Positions 12,622-21,797 are shown, counted from the stretch's first letter. The stretch is DNA of 29,442 nt from Flavobacteriales bacterium UBA720 (GCA_002297505.1 DBLQ01000127.1:1-29442), one strand, 5' to 3'. Translations and numbers: made by a program. Notes: generated from the sequence alone by a model not told the origin.

Positions 12622-13494
12622 CTACTTTATCTGTAAATAAGAATGATGATCTATGTAGTTTTTACTGATTCTGATGCTTTCAAAAATATCTTTGTCACTG
12701 GAATCCTGCTCCAGGAACCAGTACTTCAAACCTGCCTTTTCTCTGGCTTCGAAAATGGACTTAAAATCAATCGTTCCATTTCCAATTTCCGCAAAGTCGC
12801 GGCTTCCGGCTTTCATATCTTTCACGTGCCACAGCGGGAAACGTTTCGGATACTTCTCAAAATAATCCAAAGGACTAAAACCGGCTTTTGAAATCCAGTA
12901 TAAATCAAGTTCCATCTTTACCAAATCCGGATCTGTATGGTTTAATATAAAATCGTAAACCGTCTGACCATCCAATTTCTCAAATTCAAAATCATGATTA
13001 TGATACGCAAAATCAATTCCTGCTTTTCGGGTGATCTCGCCGGACCGATTGAGTAATTCGGGAAGCTTACGGTAATGATCCGGCGTTCTTTCTTCCTCAA
13101 AAAGATAGGAACAGACCATGTATTTTGAGCCGATGGACTGCAGATCTTCCACCGATTGCTCCCATTGATTGAGAAGTGTTCCCAGGCTGTTATGAGTGAC
13201 TCCCGTGGTATGATGCGAGCTGATAACTTCCATCCCGACATTCCTCAGAACCGTTTGAAATTCGGCTCTTGTCTTTCCAAAGAATTTTCCGTCGTAACCG
13301 TATATTTCCAATTGCCTGAAACCTAATTCAGCCAACCGCTCCAGAGCCTGCTCCAGATTGGCACTGATCGCATCCCGAACGGTATAAAGTTGTATCGCCA
13401 ATGGTTTTTTACTGTTCATAAGATCCGAAGTTTTACAAGCGTACAAACCCAAAAATCCCAATCCGGACAGGCTTATAAAGTCTTTTCTATTCAT
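12622..13494 (-). CDS. sugar phosphate isomerase/epimerase-like TIM-barrel lipoprotein, 290 aa
   Basis: The N-terminus MNRKDFISLSGLGFLGLYAC is a lipoprotein-like signal with a lipobox ending at Cys20. The mature part is an AP-endonuclease-2/xylose-isomerase-type TIM barrel: PLAIQLYTVRDAI, then LGFRQLEIYGYDGKFFG, VISSHHTTG (metal-side His), DFAYHNHDFEF (catalytic-face His/Glu), MELDLYWISKAG and LWHVKDMKAGS. These strand-end His, Asp and Glu residues are the usual divalent metal ligands of the family. It probably acts on a sugar or polyol in the periplasm; the substrate is not predictable. Secreted Bacteroidota members of this family commonly have such N-termini. It is divergent from the glutathione peroxidase gene. 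Confidence 0.85.
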   Translation of the reverse strand: MNRKDFISLSGLGFLGLYACKTSDLMNSKKPLAIQLYTVRDAISANLEQALERLAELGFRQLEIYGYDGKFFGKTRAEFQTVLRNVGMEVISSHHTTGVTHNSLGTLLNQWEQSVEDLQSIGSKYMVCSYLFEEERTPDHYRKLPELLNRSGEITRKAGIDFAYHNHDFEFEKLDGQTVYDFILNHTDPDLVKMELDLYWISKAGFSPLDYFEKYPKRFPLWHVKDMKAGSRDFAEIGNGTIDFKSIFEAREKAGLKYWFLEQDSSDKDIFESIRISKNYIDHHSYLQIK

Positions 13495-13584
13495 TGCAGA
13501 TTGAATTGGGCTAAAGGTATTAAAAACTGTTAGTTTTCTGAGAAAGATTCATCGATTTAATAACATAAATTCCTAAACTTGTTT

Positions 13585-13592
13585 TAAATTTG
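13585..13592 (+). promoter_or_regulatory. -7 box upstream of glutathione peroxidase gene
   Basis: TAAATTTG matches TAnnTTTG and ends 18 bp before the ATG. No convincing TTTG is seen 19 bp upstream, so only half the promoter is supported. Confidence 0.35.
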
Positions 13593-13610
13593 AAGTTCAA
13601 ATAATCTAAT

Positions 13611-14144
13611 ATGAAATACTTACTCGTTATTATGCTATCACTATTCGGATTCTCCAAAATTAAGGCCCAGGCCAAGTCGATTCACAGTTTTAAAGTGGAA
13701 GCTCTCGATGGATCTACCATTGATTTCTCAAAATTTAAAGGTAAGAAAATCCTCGTCGTCAACACGGCTTCCGAGTGTGGTTTTACACCTCAGTACGCCG
13801 ATCTTGAAAAGCTTTACGAAAAGTACAAGAACAAACTGGTAGTCGTCGGTTTTCCTGCCAATAATTTTGGAGGGCAGGAACCTGGTGCCAATCATGAGAT
13901 CGCGACGTTCTGCCAAAGAAATTATGGCGTGCAGTTTCCGATGGCTGCCAAAATCTCTGTAAAAGGTGATGACATTGCACCCATCTACAAGTTCCTTACG
14001 GACAAAAAAGAAAATGGCGTCAAAAACACCAAAATCCTCTGGAACTTCACGAAAATTCTCCTGGATGAAAAAGGTCACGTGATCGACAGTTTCGTGAGTA
14101 CCACCAATCCAATGAGCGAGAGCATCACAAAATATCTAAAATAA
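13611..14144 (+). CDS. exported glutathione peroxidase family protein, 177 aa
   Basis: This is a thiol peroxidase of the glutathione peroxidase fold that reduces peroxides, usually with thioredoxin in bacteria. The signal peptide is MKYLLVIMLSLFGFSKIKAQ. The catalytic tetrad is visible: Cys56 in NTASECGFT, Gln89 in NNFGGQEPG, and Trp144-Asn145 in LWNFTK. A second Cys101 (FCQRNYGV) is at the usual resolving-Cys position, consistent with a monomeric two-Cys enzyme. Cysteine replaces selenocysteine. The signal peptide places it in the periplasm, unlike the cytoplasmic version most bacteria have. A bidirectional terminator separates it from dnaJ. Confidence 0.9.
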   Translation: MKYLLVIMLSLFGFSKIKAQAKSIHSFKVEALDGSTIDFSKFKGKKILVVNTASECGFTPQYADLEKLYEKYKNKLVVVGFPANNFGGQEPGANHEIATFCQRNYGVQFPMAAKISVKGDDIAPIYKFLTDKKENGVKNTKILWNFTKILLDEKGHVIDSFVSTTNPMSESITKYLK

Positions 14145-14209
14145 AAGGATATCAGGTTTTTGAACTGAACTTTGACGATCAGTTACAGTTAATAAAATTC
14201 AAAAATAAA

Positions 14210-14237
14210 AAATGCGTTCAGCAATCTGAACGCATTT
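14210..14237. terminator. bidirectional hairpin terminator
   Basis: AAATGCGTTCAG (14210-14221) pairs perfectly with CTGAACGCATTT (14226-14237) around a 4-nt loop, with A-run and T-run on either side. It serves the convergent glutathione peroxidase and dnaJ genes. Confidence 0.85.
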
Positions 14238-14241
14238 TTAT

Positions 14242-15354
14242 TTAGTTGAACATATCTTTGACCTTTTCAAAAAATGTTTTCTCTTTTCCGGTTGGTTCGG
14301 CGTTCATATCACCGTTTTCCAATTGACTCTGGAAAAATTCCTTCTGCTCCTTGGTCAATTTCTGTGGTGTCCAGACATTGATATGGACAAACATGTCGCC
14401 CTTGCCACCATAGCCTTCGATATTCGGGAGGCCTTTTCCGGCAAGTCTGAGAATCTTTCCGGACTGTGTACCTTCATCCACTTTGATCTTCACCTTTCCG
14501 CCCACCACGTTGATTTCCTTGGAAGTTCCCAGTGCCGCTTCTGCAAAAGAAATGTACAGCTCCTGATGCAGATTGTCGCCTTCGCGCTTGATGAGTTTAT
14601 CCACTTCCTCTTCTACCACTACCAGCAGATCGCCGGGCGTGCCGCCGAGCGGAGCATCGTTACCTTTTCCACGGACATTCAGTTGGATGCCGTCTCTGGC
14701 ACCAGCCGGGATGTTAATCGTGATTTCCTCTTCTTCTTTCACAAGACCCTGCGCATTGGCTCCGGACGGAATTTTATCCGCCACTTTTCCCACACCCTGA
14801 CATGTACCACAAGTGGTCTGCGTCTGCATCTGGCCAAACATGGTGTTCATCACTTTCACCTGTACGCCACTGCCGCCACAGGTAGGACATGTTTTGGAAG
14901 TAACGCCTGCAGCCAGTTTCATTTTCTTGACTTTAACGGTTTTCTGAGTTCCGTTGATCATCTCCTCAAGATTCAGCTTGATGCGGATCCTGAGATTAGA
15001 ACCACGAGATTGCTGCTGTCTCTGGCCGCCACCAAAGCCGCCGCCAAAGATGTCGCCGAACTGACTGAAGATATCCTCCATGTTCATACCGCCGCCGAAG
15101 CCGCCAAAGCCACCACCGCCTGCTGCTCCGCCCATTCCGGCGTGTCCAAACTGGTCATACCGTGCTCTCTTGTTGTCATCGCTCAGGACTTCGTAGGCTT
15201 CAGCCGCTTCCTTAAACTTTTCCTCCGCTGCCTTATCGCCAGGATTTTTGTCGGGATGAAATTTGATGGCCATTTTTCTGTAAGCCTTTTTGATCTCCTC
15301 TGCGCTGGCCGATTTGGATATTTCTAAAACTTCGTAATAATCTCGTTTTGACAT
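14242..15354 (-). CDS. dnaJ: chaperone protein DnaJ, 370 aa, one zinc centre only
   Basis: This Hsp40 co-chaperone stimulates DnaK ATPase and delivers substrates. Domains in order: J domain with HPD at 33-35, a Gly/Phe-rich linker (about 71-112), a zinc region, and C-terminal substrate-binding domains with a dimerisation tail. Only two CxxCxGxG motifs are present (Cys156/159 in TCPTCGGSG and Cys182/185 in TCGTCQGVG). These correspond to motifs 2 and 3 (zinc centre II). Motifs 1 and 4 (zinc centre I) are replaced by sequence without Cys (KLAAGVTSK and SGANAQGL). I recall this as usual for flavobacterial DnaJ. It lies 83 bp downstream of grpE on the same strand, the normal heat-shock pair. Confidence 0.95.
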   Translation of the reverse strand: MSKRDYYEVLEISKSASAEEIKKAYRKMAIKFHPDKNPGDKAAEEKFKEAAEAYEVLSDDNKRARYDQFGHAGMGGAAGGGGFGGFGGGMNMEDIFSQFGDIFGGGFGGGQRQQQSRGSNLRIRIKLNLEEMINGTQKTVKVKKMKLAAGVTSKTCPTCGGSGVQVKVMNTMFGQMQTQTTCGTCQGVGKVADKIPSGANAQGLVKEEEEITINIPAGARDGIQLNVRGKGNDAPLGGTPGDLLVVVEEEVDKLIKREGDNLHQELYISFAEAALGTSKEINVVGGKVKIKVDEGTQSGKILRLAGKGLPNIEGYGGKGDMFVHINVWTPQKLTKEQKEFFQSQLENGDMNAEPTGKEKTFFEKVKDMFN

Positions 15355-15437
15355 AATTGATGATTGATAATTGAAAAAATGATGGCTGCGGAGAATTGCT
15401 TATTCCATTCCCGCGCATCACCTGTCATTGATAAATA

Positions 15438-15977
15438 TTAGTTTCCGGTAACCACTTTTGCGAATCTGATCACCTTATCATGCAGCTGATAGCCGGTCTC
15501 GATGACATCGACAATTTTGCCCTTCAGTTCCGGAGTAGGAGCCGGGATTTGTGTGATGGCCTCGTGAAAATCTACGTTGAAATCGTCTCCGGCTTTAACA
15601 TCAATCGGATTAAGGCCTTTCTCCACCAATTTATTTCTGAACTTCTGGTAGATGAGTTCCACGCCTTTAAGATCGGATTCGTTTCCATTCTTAGCAATTT
15701 CTTTCAACGCTCTCTCGAAGTCGTCCAGGACACCAAGCATAGAAGTCATCAAATCTTTTGAAGCATATTGGTAGAATTCATTTTTCTCCTTCAGCGTTCT
15801 TTTCTTATAGTTTTCGAATTCGGCATACAGGCGGATATAGCGATCCTTTTCTTCTGCCAAAAGTTCTTCTGCCGTCGGCTGCTGTGACACATTTTCCTGA
15901 TTTTCCTGTTCTGCTGTTTCCGGGTTTTGAGTATTCAAATCCAGGTTTTCGTCGTGTATATCTTTGTTTTCTTCCAT
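15438..15977 (-). CDS. grpE: nucleotide exchange factor GrpE, 179 aa
   Basis: GrpE releases ADP from DnaK. The N-terminal 35 residues are an acidic, Gln-rich disordered tail. A long coiled coil follows (about 36-75, with RLYAEFENYKKRT), then the four-helix and beta domains with the family signature LNPIDVKAGDDFNVDFHEAI and VIETGYQLHDKVIRFAKVVV-like ending (here AKVVTGN). Length is normal. It sits upstream of dnaJ on the same strand, so both are probably in one heat-shock transcript. Upstream on the minus strand, TAATTTTG (16056-16063) is a -7-like box but lacks a clear -33 box. Confidence 0.95.
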   Translation of the reverse strand: MEENKDIHDENLDLNTQNPETAEQENQENVSQQPTAEELLAEEKDRYIRLYAEFENYKKRTLKEKNEFYQYASKDLMTSMLGVLDDFERALKEIAKNGNESDLKGVELIYQKFRNKLVEKGLNPIDVKAGDDFNVDFHEAITQIPAPTPELKGKIVDVIETGYQLHDKVIRFAKVVTGN

Positions 15978-16207
15978 TATTGATTAATTTATAGGGTCTG
16001 TTTTTCAATTCCTTTGCCAAGCCTTGGTTTTTGACAATTAGGCAGACATTAACGCCAAAATTATAATTGGATAGGAATAATGGTGTTTAGAATTGTGCTT
16101 CTGGAAGGTAGATTTGTAAGAAATTCTTAGATGTCTTTATCAATCATCCAATCAAACAAAGAATTTTTGTCACGATAATTTTATTAATGAAAGATAATTA
16201 AATCCGC

Positions 16208-17752
16208 TTACTTCATCTTATCAGAGACAGCGCTGCGGAATGCAATATCATCCATGACCCAGCTGAGCACTTTGTCATCCGGATTCAAAATATCCTCGAA
16301 GCCTGCGTCCACTTCCACGTCGGGCATCACACCACGATTATTATTGTCAAACTTGATATCCGGGCTGATGAGGAAAAGGCCAATGGGCAAAGTGAGCCTG
16401 GAATTGGGAAGTGTGACGGTATTATTGACACCTGCCACTGTGCCGTCGTTTGCTCCTCCGGTTTCCTCGCCTACTATGGTGGCGCGTTTCTCATATTTCA
16501 GTTTGGCCGAGATGATGGACGAAGCCGAGAAACTTCCGCCGTTCACCAGCACATAGATTTTTCCGCGGAAGGCGATGTCTTTTGGCTGTGTAGGTTTGGA
16601 GATAAAATCCCGGAAATAGTAACGGTCATCTTTTTTCCTGGACAGAACATAGTTTCCAGCCAAAAAAAATGGGTAGCCTGCCGCGCTCAGAATGCCTTCC
16701 AGCAAGGTCTGTCCGCGAAAGTAGTTCTGGTGCATCCCGGAAGTGCGGGACGTCATCTCCAGAGGCTTGATGAGCGTAAACTCCTTGTCCGAGAGGTAGG
16801 TATAAAGATTATTGATCTCGGCCAGAGAGCCGCCAAGATTATCCCTGATATCCAGAATCAGGTACTCTGACCTGGCTTTTTTAATTTTGGCAAAACTCTC
16901 CCTGTAAAACTTTTTGGAAAAGGTGGCGGTAAAAGATTTGACCTTGATATAAGCAATGGTGCTGTCTTTATTCAGAAATTTGAAACTGCGGTTATAGGTG
17001 TTAGATGCAGCATCATAATCCTGCACTTTTTGCACTGTAGTGATCTTCGGTGTTTCCTTGTCCTGGCTGATCTCCCTGTCCGATTTTTTCTGCCGTCTGA
17101 TGGTGATCTCGGAAATCTGATTGTCGCATTGTGTCGTGAGCCGTGCACTGTCCAGGAAGCCATGCTCCAGGGTATAGAAGTTAAAGAATGCCTGATTGAT
17201 AAAATACCTCTGAAAGGTTTTATTCTTGCCATCCGAGCTGGAAAGGCTGTTGTATTTTCTGATGAGCTCAGCCACGCTGTCATCGTTGATTTTCGTAATT
17301 TCCGTTCCTGGTTTGATCTTGAAAAAGTTCTGCTTGTTCTCGCGCACAAAAAGTCTGTCGCCTATGATCCTGTATTCCATCATCCCAAAGAGAGGTTTCT
17401 TGTCCTCCAATGCCTTCTCTTCTTTCTTGGTGGATTGCCGAAACAGAGGACGCAGCCTCAGGTGGCCTTCATTCACCCTGGCAATCACCGGTGCCAGCCT
17501 AAAGTAAAAATCATTCGGTGTAAGCGGTTGCGTAATGCTTTTTTTAATGCTGTCAAATTTACGATCCAGCGTGTCCTTACTGATGTACCAATAGAGATGA
17601 GGGTGAAATCTTTTCATTTTCTCATACGTAAAATCGACGTCACTCCGGAGCTTTTCTACCGGAATTTTCTTTTGAAGAAAAGCGTTGTGTTTCCGCACAG
17701 ATTGGCAGGATATCAGGCTGAGAGACAACAGTAAAAAGCAGAATCGGATCAT
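16208..17752 (-). CDS. S41 family peptidase lipoprotein, 514 aa
   Basis: This is a C-terminal-processing-peptidase-like serine protease. The signal MIRFCFLLLSLSLISC is a type II lipoprotein signal (Cys16). The N-terminal helical region is followed by a short PDZ-like part (about 130-170, KPGTEITKINDDSVAELI) and the S41 core: AYIKVKSFTATFSKKF, LDIRDNLGGSL, then the nucleophile region NGGSFSASSIISAKL and the substrate-pocket GEETGGANDGT. The usual Ser is present. The catalytic Lys that normally follows the Ser in tail-specific proteases is not obvious, so it may belong to the Ser-His-Glu type. It is expected on the periplasmic side of a membrane. It is divergent from the DUF2807 gene. Confidence 0.85.
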   Translation of the reverse strand: MIRFCFLLLSLSLISCQSVRKHNAFLQKKIPVEKLRSDVDFTYEKMKRFHPHLYWYISKDTLDRKFDSIKKSITQPLTPNDFYFRLAPVIARVNEGHLRLRPLFRQSTKKEEKALEDKKPLFGMMEYRIIGDRLFVRENKQNFFKIKPGTEITKINDDSVAELIRKYNSLSSSDGKNKTFQRYFINQAFFNFYTLEHGFLDSARLTTQCDNQISEITIRRQKKSDREISQDKETPKITTVQKVQDYDAASNTYNRSFKFLNKDSTIAYIKVKSFTATFSKKFYRESFAKIKKARSEYLILDIRDNLGGSLAEINNLYTYLSDKEFTLIKPLEMTSRTSGMHQNYFRGQTLLEGILSAAGYPFFLAGNYVLSRKKDDRYYFRDFISKPTQPKDIAFRGKIYVLVNGGSFSASSIISAKLKYEKRATIVGEETGGANDGTVAGVNNTVTLPNSRLTLPIGLFLISPDIKFDNNNRGVMPDVEVDAGFEDILNPDDKVLSWVMDDIAFRSAVSDKMK

Positions 17753-17856
17753 CAGGAAATAAAAATAAGATTTTATCTCGACAGCAATTTAAATTTAACA
17801 CATTTTAACATTATTTGGTTTTGATTTTGTTAATCAGTGATTCAAAAATTTGAAAT

Positions 17857-18522
17857 ATGAAACAGATCATACTTACCGCCTCGGCATTTCTAATATCTCA
17901 ATTTGCCTTGGCTCAAACGCAAAATGTAGCCGCATTCACATCGGTCAAGGTATTCGATAAAATCCCGGTACAACTGGTATCTTCATCCTCTTATAAAGCA
18001 GAAATAACCGGTGCGAAGGCCGGTGATGTAGAACTGGTGAGTGCCGGAAACGAGCTGAAGGTACGCATGAAGGCGCTTCAGCTTCTTCAGGGTGATGATG
18101 TGAAAGTCGTTCTCTATTACAAAAATCTGAATAGCATACAGGCCAGCCAGGGTGCGGTGATCACGTCAGGAGACAACATTAAAACTACCAAACTGGATGT
18201 CACTTCCAACGAGGGTTCTCAGATCAATCTTGGCGTGGATGCCGACGTAGTGGATGGGAAAGTTAATACCGGTGGGATTCTGAAGCTTTCCGGCTCAGCA
18301 GATTCACAAAATGTTGTTGTGAATACCGGAGGGCAGTATGACGGTCAGGAACTGAAAACAAAGATCACCAGCATCACCACCAACGCGGGCGGACAGGCTT
18401 CCGTGTATGCGACGAAATCCGTGGATGCAACCACCAGAGCAGGCGGCGTGATCGATGTCTACGGTAATCCAGCCACGAAAAACGATAAGAAAGTAGTAGG
18501 CGGAAAAATTAATTATAAATAA
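17857..18522 (+). CDS. head GIN domain (DUF2807) secreted protein, 221 aa
   Basis: A signal peptide (MKQIILTASAFLISQFALAQ) is followed by a single DUF2807-type right-handed beta-solenoid. The pattern starts FTSVKVFDKIPVQLVSSSSY and continues with short beta turns rich in Gly, Asn and Ser (VNTGGQYDGQ, TNAGGQASVY, TRAGGVIDVYG). The family is described as putative auto-transporter adhesin, head GIN domain; its molecular role is unclear. It is periplasmic or surface located. Length is typical of the family. It is followed at 18541 by a strong bidirectional terminator shared with the convergent helicase gene. Confidence 0.85.
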   Translation: MKQIILTASAFLISQFALAQTQNVAAFTSVKVFDKIPVQLVSSSSYKAEITGAKAGDVELVSAGNELKVRMKALQLLQGDDVKVVLYYKNLNSIQASQGAVITSGDNIKTTKLDVTSNEGSQINLGVDADVVDGKVNTGGILKLSGSADSQNVVVNTGGQYDGQELKTKITSITTNAGGQASVYATKSVDATTRAGGVIDVYGNPATKNDKKVVGGKINYK

Positions 18523-18540
18523 ATCAACGCCATATCAATA

Positions 18541-18570
18541 AAAATACCTCAGAATGATCTGAGGTATTTT
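18541..18570. terminator. bidirectional hairpin terminator
   Basis: AAAATACCTCAG (18541-18552) and CTGAGGTATTTT (18559-18570) form a perfect 12-bp stem with a 6-nt loop between two convergent genes. Confidence 0.9.
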
Positions 18571-18573
18571 AAT

Positions 18574-19926
18574 TTATTTCTTTCTCTTCGCTTTGGACTT
18601 GGCTTTCTGTTGCGCCCTGTTGGCTCCAAATTTCTTCGGGGCTTTTCTTTTGCTTGGTCCGCCAAGGTTGATTTTCTTGTTCTTATCTTTCTTCTCATGG
18701 AATGCAGATTCGCCTTCGTTGAGTTTGGCTGTAGTTAGGAATTTCATCTTGACTTCATCCTGTTCTGAGGCGATCTTAACTTTCGAGATGGTGACTTCTT
18801 CCGGGAATGTTAATTTTGCAATCTCCTTGTCCATGAGCAATTCGATGTCGAGCAGTTGTGCTTCTTCTTTTTTGGTATAGAAAGTCACTGCAATTCCGTC
18901 TTTGTCCGCACGCCCGGTTCTACCAATTCTGTGAATGTACTGCTCCGGAACCTCCGGAACTTCGAAGTTGAAAACGTGGGAAATATCCGGAATATCGAGA
19001 CCTCTTGCCATAATATCCGTAGTAATCACGCCGCGCAGTTCTTCGTTGCTGAACTCCTGCATCACCCTTAAACGGAAATTCTGAGATTTGTTGGAATGGA
19101 TCACACCGAATTCATCCGGGAATTCCACATTTAATTTATCAAAAATTAAATCGGCGTGTTTTTTATTATTAGCAAAAATCAAAATCTTCTCAAGATTATC
19201 TTCAGTTTTCAGAAGATGGATGAGCAAGTTTAATTTAGTGTTGAAATTTTCCACTGGAATGGCAGATTGTGCAATCTTTTCCAAAGGCGTTCCCGACCTT
19301 GCCAGGGAAATCTCAATTGGAGACGCAAAATATTCATTTAATATTTCGTCCAAAGCTTCGGTCATCGTTGCTGAGAAAAGAATATTTTGCCTTCTCTCCT
19401 TCATCATTTCGAAAATATGGGTCAGCTGCGGTCGGAATCCAAGGTTCAGCATCTCGTCAAATTCGTCGATGATCAGTTTACTCACTTCCTTCAGCGAAAT
19501 GGCGTTGTCAATGGAAAGATCCATCACACGACCCGGAGTCCCTACCAGAATATCGCAGCCGTTATCGAACAACAATTTCTGGGTGTTGATATTTTTGCCA
19601 CCATAAACTCCGATAACTCTTGCAGTAATATTTTCGGTCAGTTTTTCCAGCACCTCGGTCACCTGCACCACCAATTCTCTTGTAGGAACAAGGATCAGAA
19701 CTGTTGGATTCCCAGATTTACTGTATTTCCAGGTTTTGAGAACCGGAAGCAGGTAAGCTAAAGTTTTCCCTGTACCCGTCTGTGCAATTCCCATCACATC
19801 ACGGCCGGAAAGAATCGGCTTCAGGCTTTTTTCCTGGATTGGTGTCGGTTCAAAGAGATTCAGGTCTGCTAAAACATCGAGAATCTTTTCCGGTAAATCG
19901 AAATCTGCAAAAGTGGTTTTATTCAT
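18574..19926 (-). CDS. DEAD-box ATP-dependent RNA helicase (DEFD variant), 450 aa
   Basis: This RNA-remodelling helicase has a Q motif (FEPTPIQEK, about 25-33), motif I AQTGTGKT (48-55), Ia PTREL (81-85), Ib TPGR (130-133), motif II DEFD (154-157), motif III SAT (185-187) and motif VI HRIGRTGRA. A basic Lys/Arg/Gly-rich tail of about 60 residues (PSKRKAPKKFGANRAQQ, KSKAKRKK) probably binds RNA. Motif II reads DEFD instead of DEAD; both Asp/Glu residues needed for Mg-ATP are kept. It starts 31 bp after the histidine kinase stop on the same strand, so co-transcription is likely. RhlE/SrmB-like grouping is possible but unproven. Confidence 0.92.
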   Translation of the reverse strand: MNKTTFADFDLPEKILDVLADLNLFEPTPIQEKSLKPILSGRDVMGIAQTGTGKTLAYLLPVLKTWKYSKSGNPTVLILVPTRELVVQVTEVLEKLTENITARVIGVYGGKNINTQKLLFDNGCDILVGTPGRVMDLSIDNAISLKEVSKLIIDEFDEMLNLGFRPQLTHIFEMMKERRQNILFSATMTEALDEILNEYFASPIEISLARSGTPLEKIAQSAIPVENFNTKLNLLIHLLKTEDNLEKILIFANNKKHADLIFDKLNVEFPDEFGVIHSNKSQNFRLRVMQEFSNEELRGVITTDIMARGLDIPDISHVFNFEVPEVPEQYIHRIGRTGRADKDGIAVTFYTKKEEAQLLDIELLMDKEIAKLTFPEEVTISKVKIASEQDEVKMKFLTTAKLNEGESAFHEKKDKNKKINLGGPSKRKAPKKFGANRAQQKAKSKAKRKK

Positions 19927-19957
19927 TTTGCAAAGATAAGCTTATTTTTTTGTTGGA

Positions 19958-21118
19958 TTATTTTTGATTTTCCTTCAGAATGATCCGGAAGGTGGTTCCC
20001 TTTCCTATTTCGGATTGTGCAATTTTTACATCGCCGTTATGATATTCGCACACCACTCTTCGGGTTAATGATAGGCCAAGACCCCAGCCACGCTTTTTGG
20101 TAGAAAAACCAGGTTTGAAGGCATTGCGGATCTGTTTTTTAGTCATGCCACTTCCGGTATCGGCCACGTCTATATAGACATTTTTATGTTTCTTGTAGAG
20201 GGACATCTCCAGCTTACCTTCGCCTTTCATGGCATCTACAGCATTTTTCACCAGATTTTCGATCACCCAGCTCATCAGGATGCGACTGTGTGGGACCAGA
20301 ACCGGTTCGTAGGTTTTCCTGAATGTGAACTGGACTCTGGTGGAGATTCTTGACTTCAGATAATCGTAGTTTTGCTGAACCGTTTCGGTGATATCCAGAT
20401 CCGTAAGCGCAGGGATGGAACCAATTTTTGAGAATCTTTCTGATATGGTTTTCAGGCGGTTGACATCCATCTCGAGCTCTTTTACGCCCAGCCCGTTTTC
20501 GTCTTCCAGCTTCATGATCTCCACCCAGCCAATCATGGATGATAGCGGCGTCCCGATCTGATGCGCCGTTTCCTTGGCAAGTCCGGCCCAGACAAAACCT
20601 TCGTCGGTTTTTTTCATCAGGCGTAAAAACCAAAATGAGAAAACGAGGTAAAGCGAAATGAAAACCGCCAGCAGCAGCGGATAGTAGCGCAGATAATTCA
20701 TCAGATTAGAATTATCATAATAAAGATACTGGTTATTAAAATCGGGCAACTGGATTTCGAACGGCGGATACTTGTTTTCCATCTCGCTCATTTTGGCCCT
20801 GAGTTTTCCTTTATCCGACAAAATTTCCTCGGAAATGCCGCGACTTTCCAGGATTTCCCGCTTCTTGTTGGTCAATATAATAGGCAGGTCTTCGTTTTCA
20901 CTGATGACGTAGAGCGCCAGTTCGTTGAATCGCGGGTCTACATCGCTATCTTGAAGATAGCGCATCGCCGTGGCCAGCGACTTGATACGCTCTGTTTCCT
21001 TGCTTCTGAGATGCTGAATCAGAAAGTTGGAAGAAATGATTATTACCACGACAATGCAGGTCAGGATAATGTATACCACCCAACTGTTGATGCGTTTCAG
21101 AAAATTAACACCTCTCAT
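19958..21118 (-). CDS. membrane sensor histidine kinase, 386 aa
   Basis: This is a two-component sensor kinase. Membrane helices at about 14-34 and 144-167 flank a periplasmic sensor segment of about 110 residues. The phosphoacceptor His186 is in AKETAHQIGTPLSS, which lacks the usual H-E pair (H-Q here). The HATPase domain has N box ENLVKNAVDA (287-296), G1 DTGSGM (320-325) and G2 GWGLGLSL (344-351). No response regulator gene is adjacent, so its partner lies elsewhere. I recall the H-Q-x-G-T-P-L-S-S type as common in Bacteroidota kinases. It is upstream of the helicase gene on the same strand. Stimulus unknown. Confidence 0.9.
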   Translation of the reverse strand: MRGVNFLKRINSWVVYIILTCIVVVIIISSNFLIQHLRSKETERIKSLATAMRYLQDSDVDPRFNELALYVISENEDLPIILTNKKREILESRGISEEILSDKGKLRAKMSEMENKYPPFEIQLPDFNNQYLYYDNSNLMNYLRYYPLLLAVFISLYLVFSFWFLRLMKKTDEGFVWAGLAKETAHQIGTPLSSMIGWVEIMKLEDENGLGVKELEMDVNRLKTISERFSKIGSIPALTDLDITETVQQNYDYLKSRISTRVQFTFRKTYEPVLVPHSRILMSWVIENLVKNAVDAMKGEGKLEMSLYKKHKNVYIDVADTGSGMTKKQIRNAFKPGFSTKKRGWGLGLSLTRRVVCEYHNGDVKIAQSEIGKGTTFRIILKENQK

Positions 21119-21248
21119 GATTGCTTATTAAACGGCAATTTAGGAATTTATTGTAAATTGAGATGATAGATGATAGACTTTTGGATGATCGAGTGCAAAA
21201 TCAAAGATTATTACAGATATTTGTACTGTAGACAATTTAATAGCCTAA

Positions 21249-21797
21249 GTGGGACAATTCAGTATTTATAAAAAGTCGGAAAAACTGGTGTGGACAAGAA
21301 GTAGAATAATTCTGGCAGCCCTTTTTTTTTCACTTCTAATTTTTGATATAGAATATCTATGTTACGGTGAATTTAAAAAAAATAATTTCAACTACTTTAT
21401 AGGAGGGATTATGTATGTTGCCTTTATTGCCGGGATGATCAACAACTTTTTTGAAGAACAATTGAAAGGTCATCTGGAAGGAAAAATCTTTTTTGAATTG
21501 GATCATATCCGAATTGGTGACCGCGTCATTTCTTTGGAAACAATTAATTTCATCGAATTTATGCTGGGCGATTATAAAGGAATGATCATCACACATAATT
21601 TTCCTTACGGAATGTTCTCTGCAGGTGTCAGTAATCGTGTGAGTCTTGTTTTACAGTCGGGAGAAGAAATCACCGTGATATTTCAAAGAAACTATGAGAC
21701 CGAAATGCGAAAAATCATCTACCAGTTGATGCACTACCGCGAGAAGGAAAAAATGACCGAAAAGAATTACTTCTATACAATTAATCAGTCAAAATAA
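21249..21797 (+). CDS. small membrane protein of unknown function, 182 aa (GTG start)
   Basis: Two hydrophobic helices (about residues 19-37 and 48-66) are followed by a soluble beta-rich domain of about 110 residues (KIFFELDHIRIGDRVISL and onward) of the kind seen in short PH-like or immunity-like proteins, though not assignable. The in-frame codon directly before GTG 21249 is TAA, and the next Met is inside the second membrane helix. GTG is therefore the best start. The gene ends 28 bp before the aldose epimerase gene, suggesting a shared transcript. Confidence 0.65.
   Translation: MGQFSIYKKSEKLVWTRSRIILAALFFSLLIFDIEYLCYGEFKKNNFNYFIGGIMYVAFIAGMINNFFEEQLKGHLEGKIFFELDHIRIGDRVISLETINFIEFMLGDYKGMIITHNFPYGMFSAGVSNRVSLVLQSGEEITVIFQRNYETEMRKIIYQLMHYREKEKMTEKNYFYTINQSK

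Noticed and set aside
14323..15327. 334-aa plus-strand ORF opposite dnaJ
   Set aside because: Antisense shadow of a clearly conserved dnaJ; composition follows the other strand.
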